The position numbers and the translations under genes are program-made. Below, one piece after another: positions 63,428 to 64,000 of a DNA stretch of 64,000 nucleotides (its first letter is position 1; the number at the start of each line of letters is the position of its first letter). The notes under the pieces were generated by a model. It was not told where the DNA came from, ran no database searches, and worked only from the letters and a program-made list of their open reading frames with translations. Source of the stretch: Paludibacteraceae bacterium (GTDB lineage Bacteria; Bacteroidota; Bacteroidia; Bacteroidales; Paludibacteraceae); contig JAFZLC010000007.1 in assembly GCA_017551675.1 (NCBI GenBank), positions 62,001-126,000 of the forward strand. The letters are read 5' to 3'.

Positions 63428-64000
63428 TTATAAATTTTCATCGGTTATTAATTTGTCATAAACGGAACTATCTTTGATTGTCACTTCGTATATGAATTTT
63501 ATCTCTTTCTTCTCACCTGGAGCTAATTTTAACTTCCATGTCAGTTTGCCTTCCGATTCGTTTAATGAGGCTCCTCCATTGTCAATAAGGTTTACTTTTA
63601 CGGCATCATTTTGGGCGACAGGAATCTGATCCTCTACTGTGATGTCAATGTTTACTTCTTTGTTGTTTTTCACAGTGATGAGCCATTCTCTTCTGATTTT
63701 ATCTTTTGTGTTGAAAAGATTTTTCTTTTGTTTGGTGACTTGTAATTGTCTCTCTATTCCTACGTTTTTATCAACACCCAGTGAGAAGTGAAGTGTATCT
63801 TCAATCTCTTTTGGATCCCAGTAGGATTCGCCAGTATAAGTGTTGTCGGTGAAGACTCTCAGTTTGCCTGGTAAAAACTGGAAATCTTTCCAACGTGGAA
63901 TTTCAGCCAACATATATACGTTAGGTGTGATTTTGGGTGCTGCATAGTAGGTGTAGTGGACAGATATCTCTTCTTGTTGCAATGCAGCTTCATGTTCCGC
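63428..64000 (-). CDS. DUF4139 protein, C-terminal part (partial)
   Basis: The frame is open through base 64000, so only the last 190 residues are seen. They align with the end of the downstream gene: YAAPKITPNVYMLAEIPRW, LRVFTDNTYTGESY, WLITVKNNKEVNIDITVEDQIPV and EGKLTWKLKLAPGEKKEIKFIYEV. The gene is 4 nt before its paralogue, so the two are a tandem duplication in one operon. The N-terminus, and whether it also carries an inserted domain, lies outside the window. Confidence 0.85.
   Translation of the reverse strand, partial: AEHEAALQQEEISVHYTYYAAPKITPNVYMLAEIPRWKDFQFLPGKLRVFTDNTYTGESYWDPKEIEDTLHFSLGVDKNVGIERQLQVTKQKKNLFNTKDKIRREWLITVKNNKEVNIDITVEDQIPVAQNDAVKVNLIDNGGASLNESEGKLTWKLKLAPGEKKEIKFIYEVTIKDSSVYDKLITDENL

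Noticed and set aside
1-64000. CRISPR arrays, insertion sequences, integrase or phage genes
   Set aside because: No regularly spaced direct repeats with spacers and no transposase, integrase or structural phage proteins were found.

Overview
The window is chromosomal DNA from a member of the Bacteroidetes, most likely order Bacteroidales. The evidence is the ribosomal gene order, repeated TAnnTTTG -7 promoter boxes (often with TTTG about 20 nt upstream), the near absence of Shine-Dalgarno sequences, type IX secretion system (T9SS) genes with T9SS sorting domains, and the porQ-cmk-ispH and DUF4783-nadC neighbourhoods known from this group. I see no transposase, integrase, phage gene, CRISPR array, tRNA or rRNA.

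Layout. 1-4.5 kb: end of the ribosomal protein/RNA polymerase alpha cluster (secY end, map, infA, rpmJ, rpsM, rpsK, rpsD, rpoA, rplQ), with a structured leader in front of rpsD. 4.5-6.7 kb: pyrH and two envelope proteins of unknown role. 6.7-13.2 kb: a branched-chain amino acid operon (leuA-leuC-leuD-citramalate/isopropylmalate synthase-leuB) preceded by a complete transcription attenuator with a 17-residue, isoleucine-rich leader peptide. 13.2-16.1 kb: an NlpC/P60-LysM cell-wall hydrolase, a small YD-repeat-like protein and a possible nuclease-fold protein.

16.2-43.1 kb is a cell-surface block: a lipoprotein and beta-barrel pair, PorT, a 2477-residue T9SS cargo, an MscS-type channel, a coupled set (YD/MORN membrane protein, GLUG-like T9SS type A cargo, beta-barrel with a degenerate OmpA domain), then a 1529-residue adhesin with about twelve Cys-paired Ig/PKD-like repeats and its PorP/SprF partner. 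It carries at least three T9SS cargos beside a PorP/SprF protein and PorT, so it looks like an adhesin production and display locus.

43.1-64 kb is mostly housekeeping with accessory genes: phosphofructokinase, an alpha/beta hydrolase, a lipoprotein, an inverted pair of REP-like repeats, fabD, a secreted NUC1-type nuclease, nadC, DUF4783, rlmH, an orphan NtrY-like sensor kinase, the porQ-cmk-ispH-glucosaminidase-SGNH-like operon, a glycosyltransferase with a HIT-like DUF4922 protein, and two tandem DUF4139 proteins (the upstream one runs off the window).

The strongest regulatory observations are the Ile/Leu attenuator, the rpsD leader, and a recurring 21-22 nt palindrome in the 5' regions of fabD and a glycosyltransferase gene, with a half-copy at pfk.
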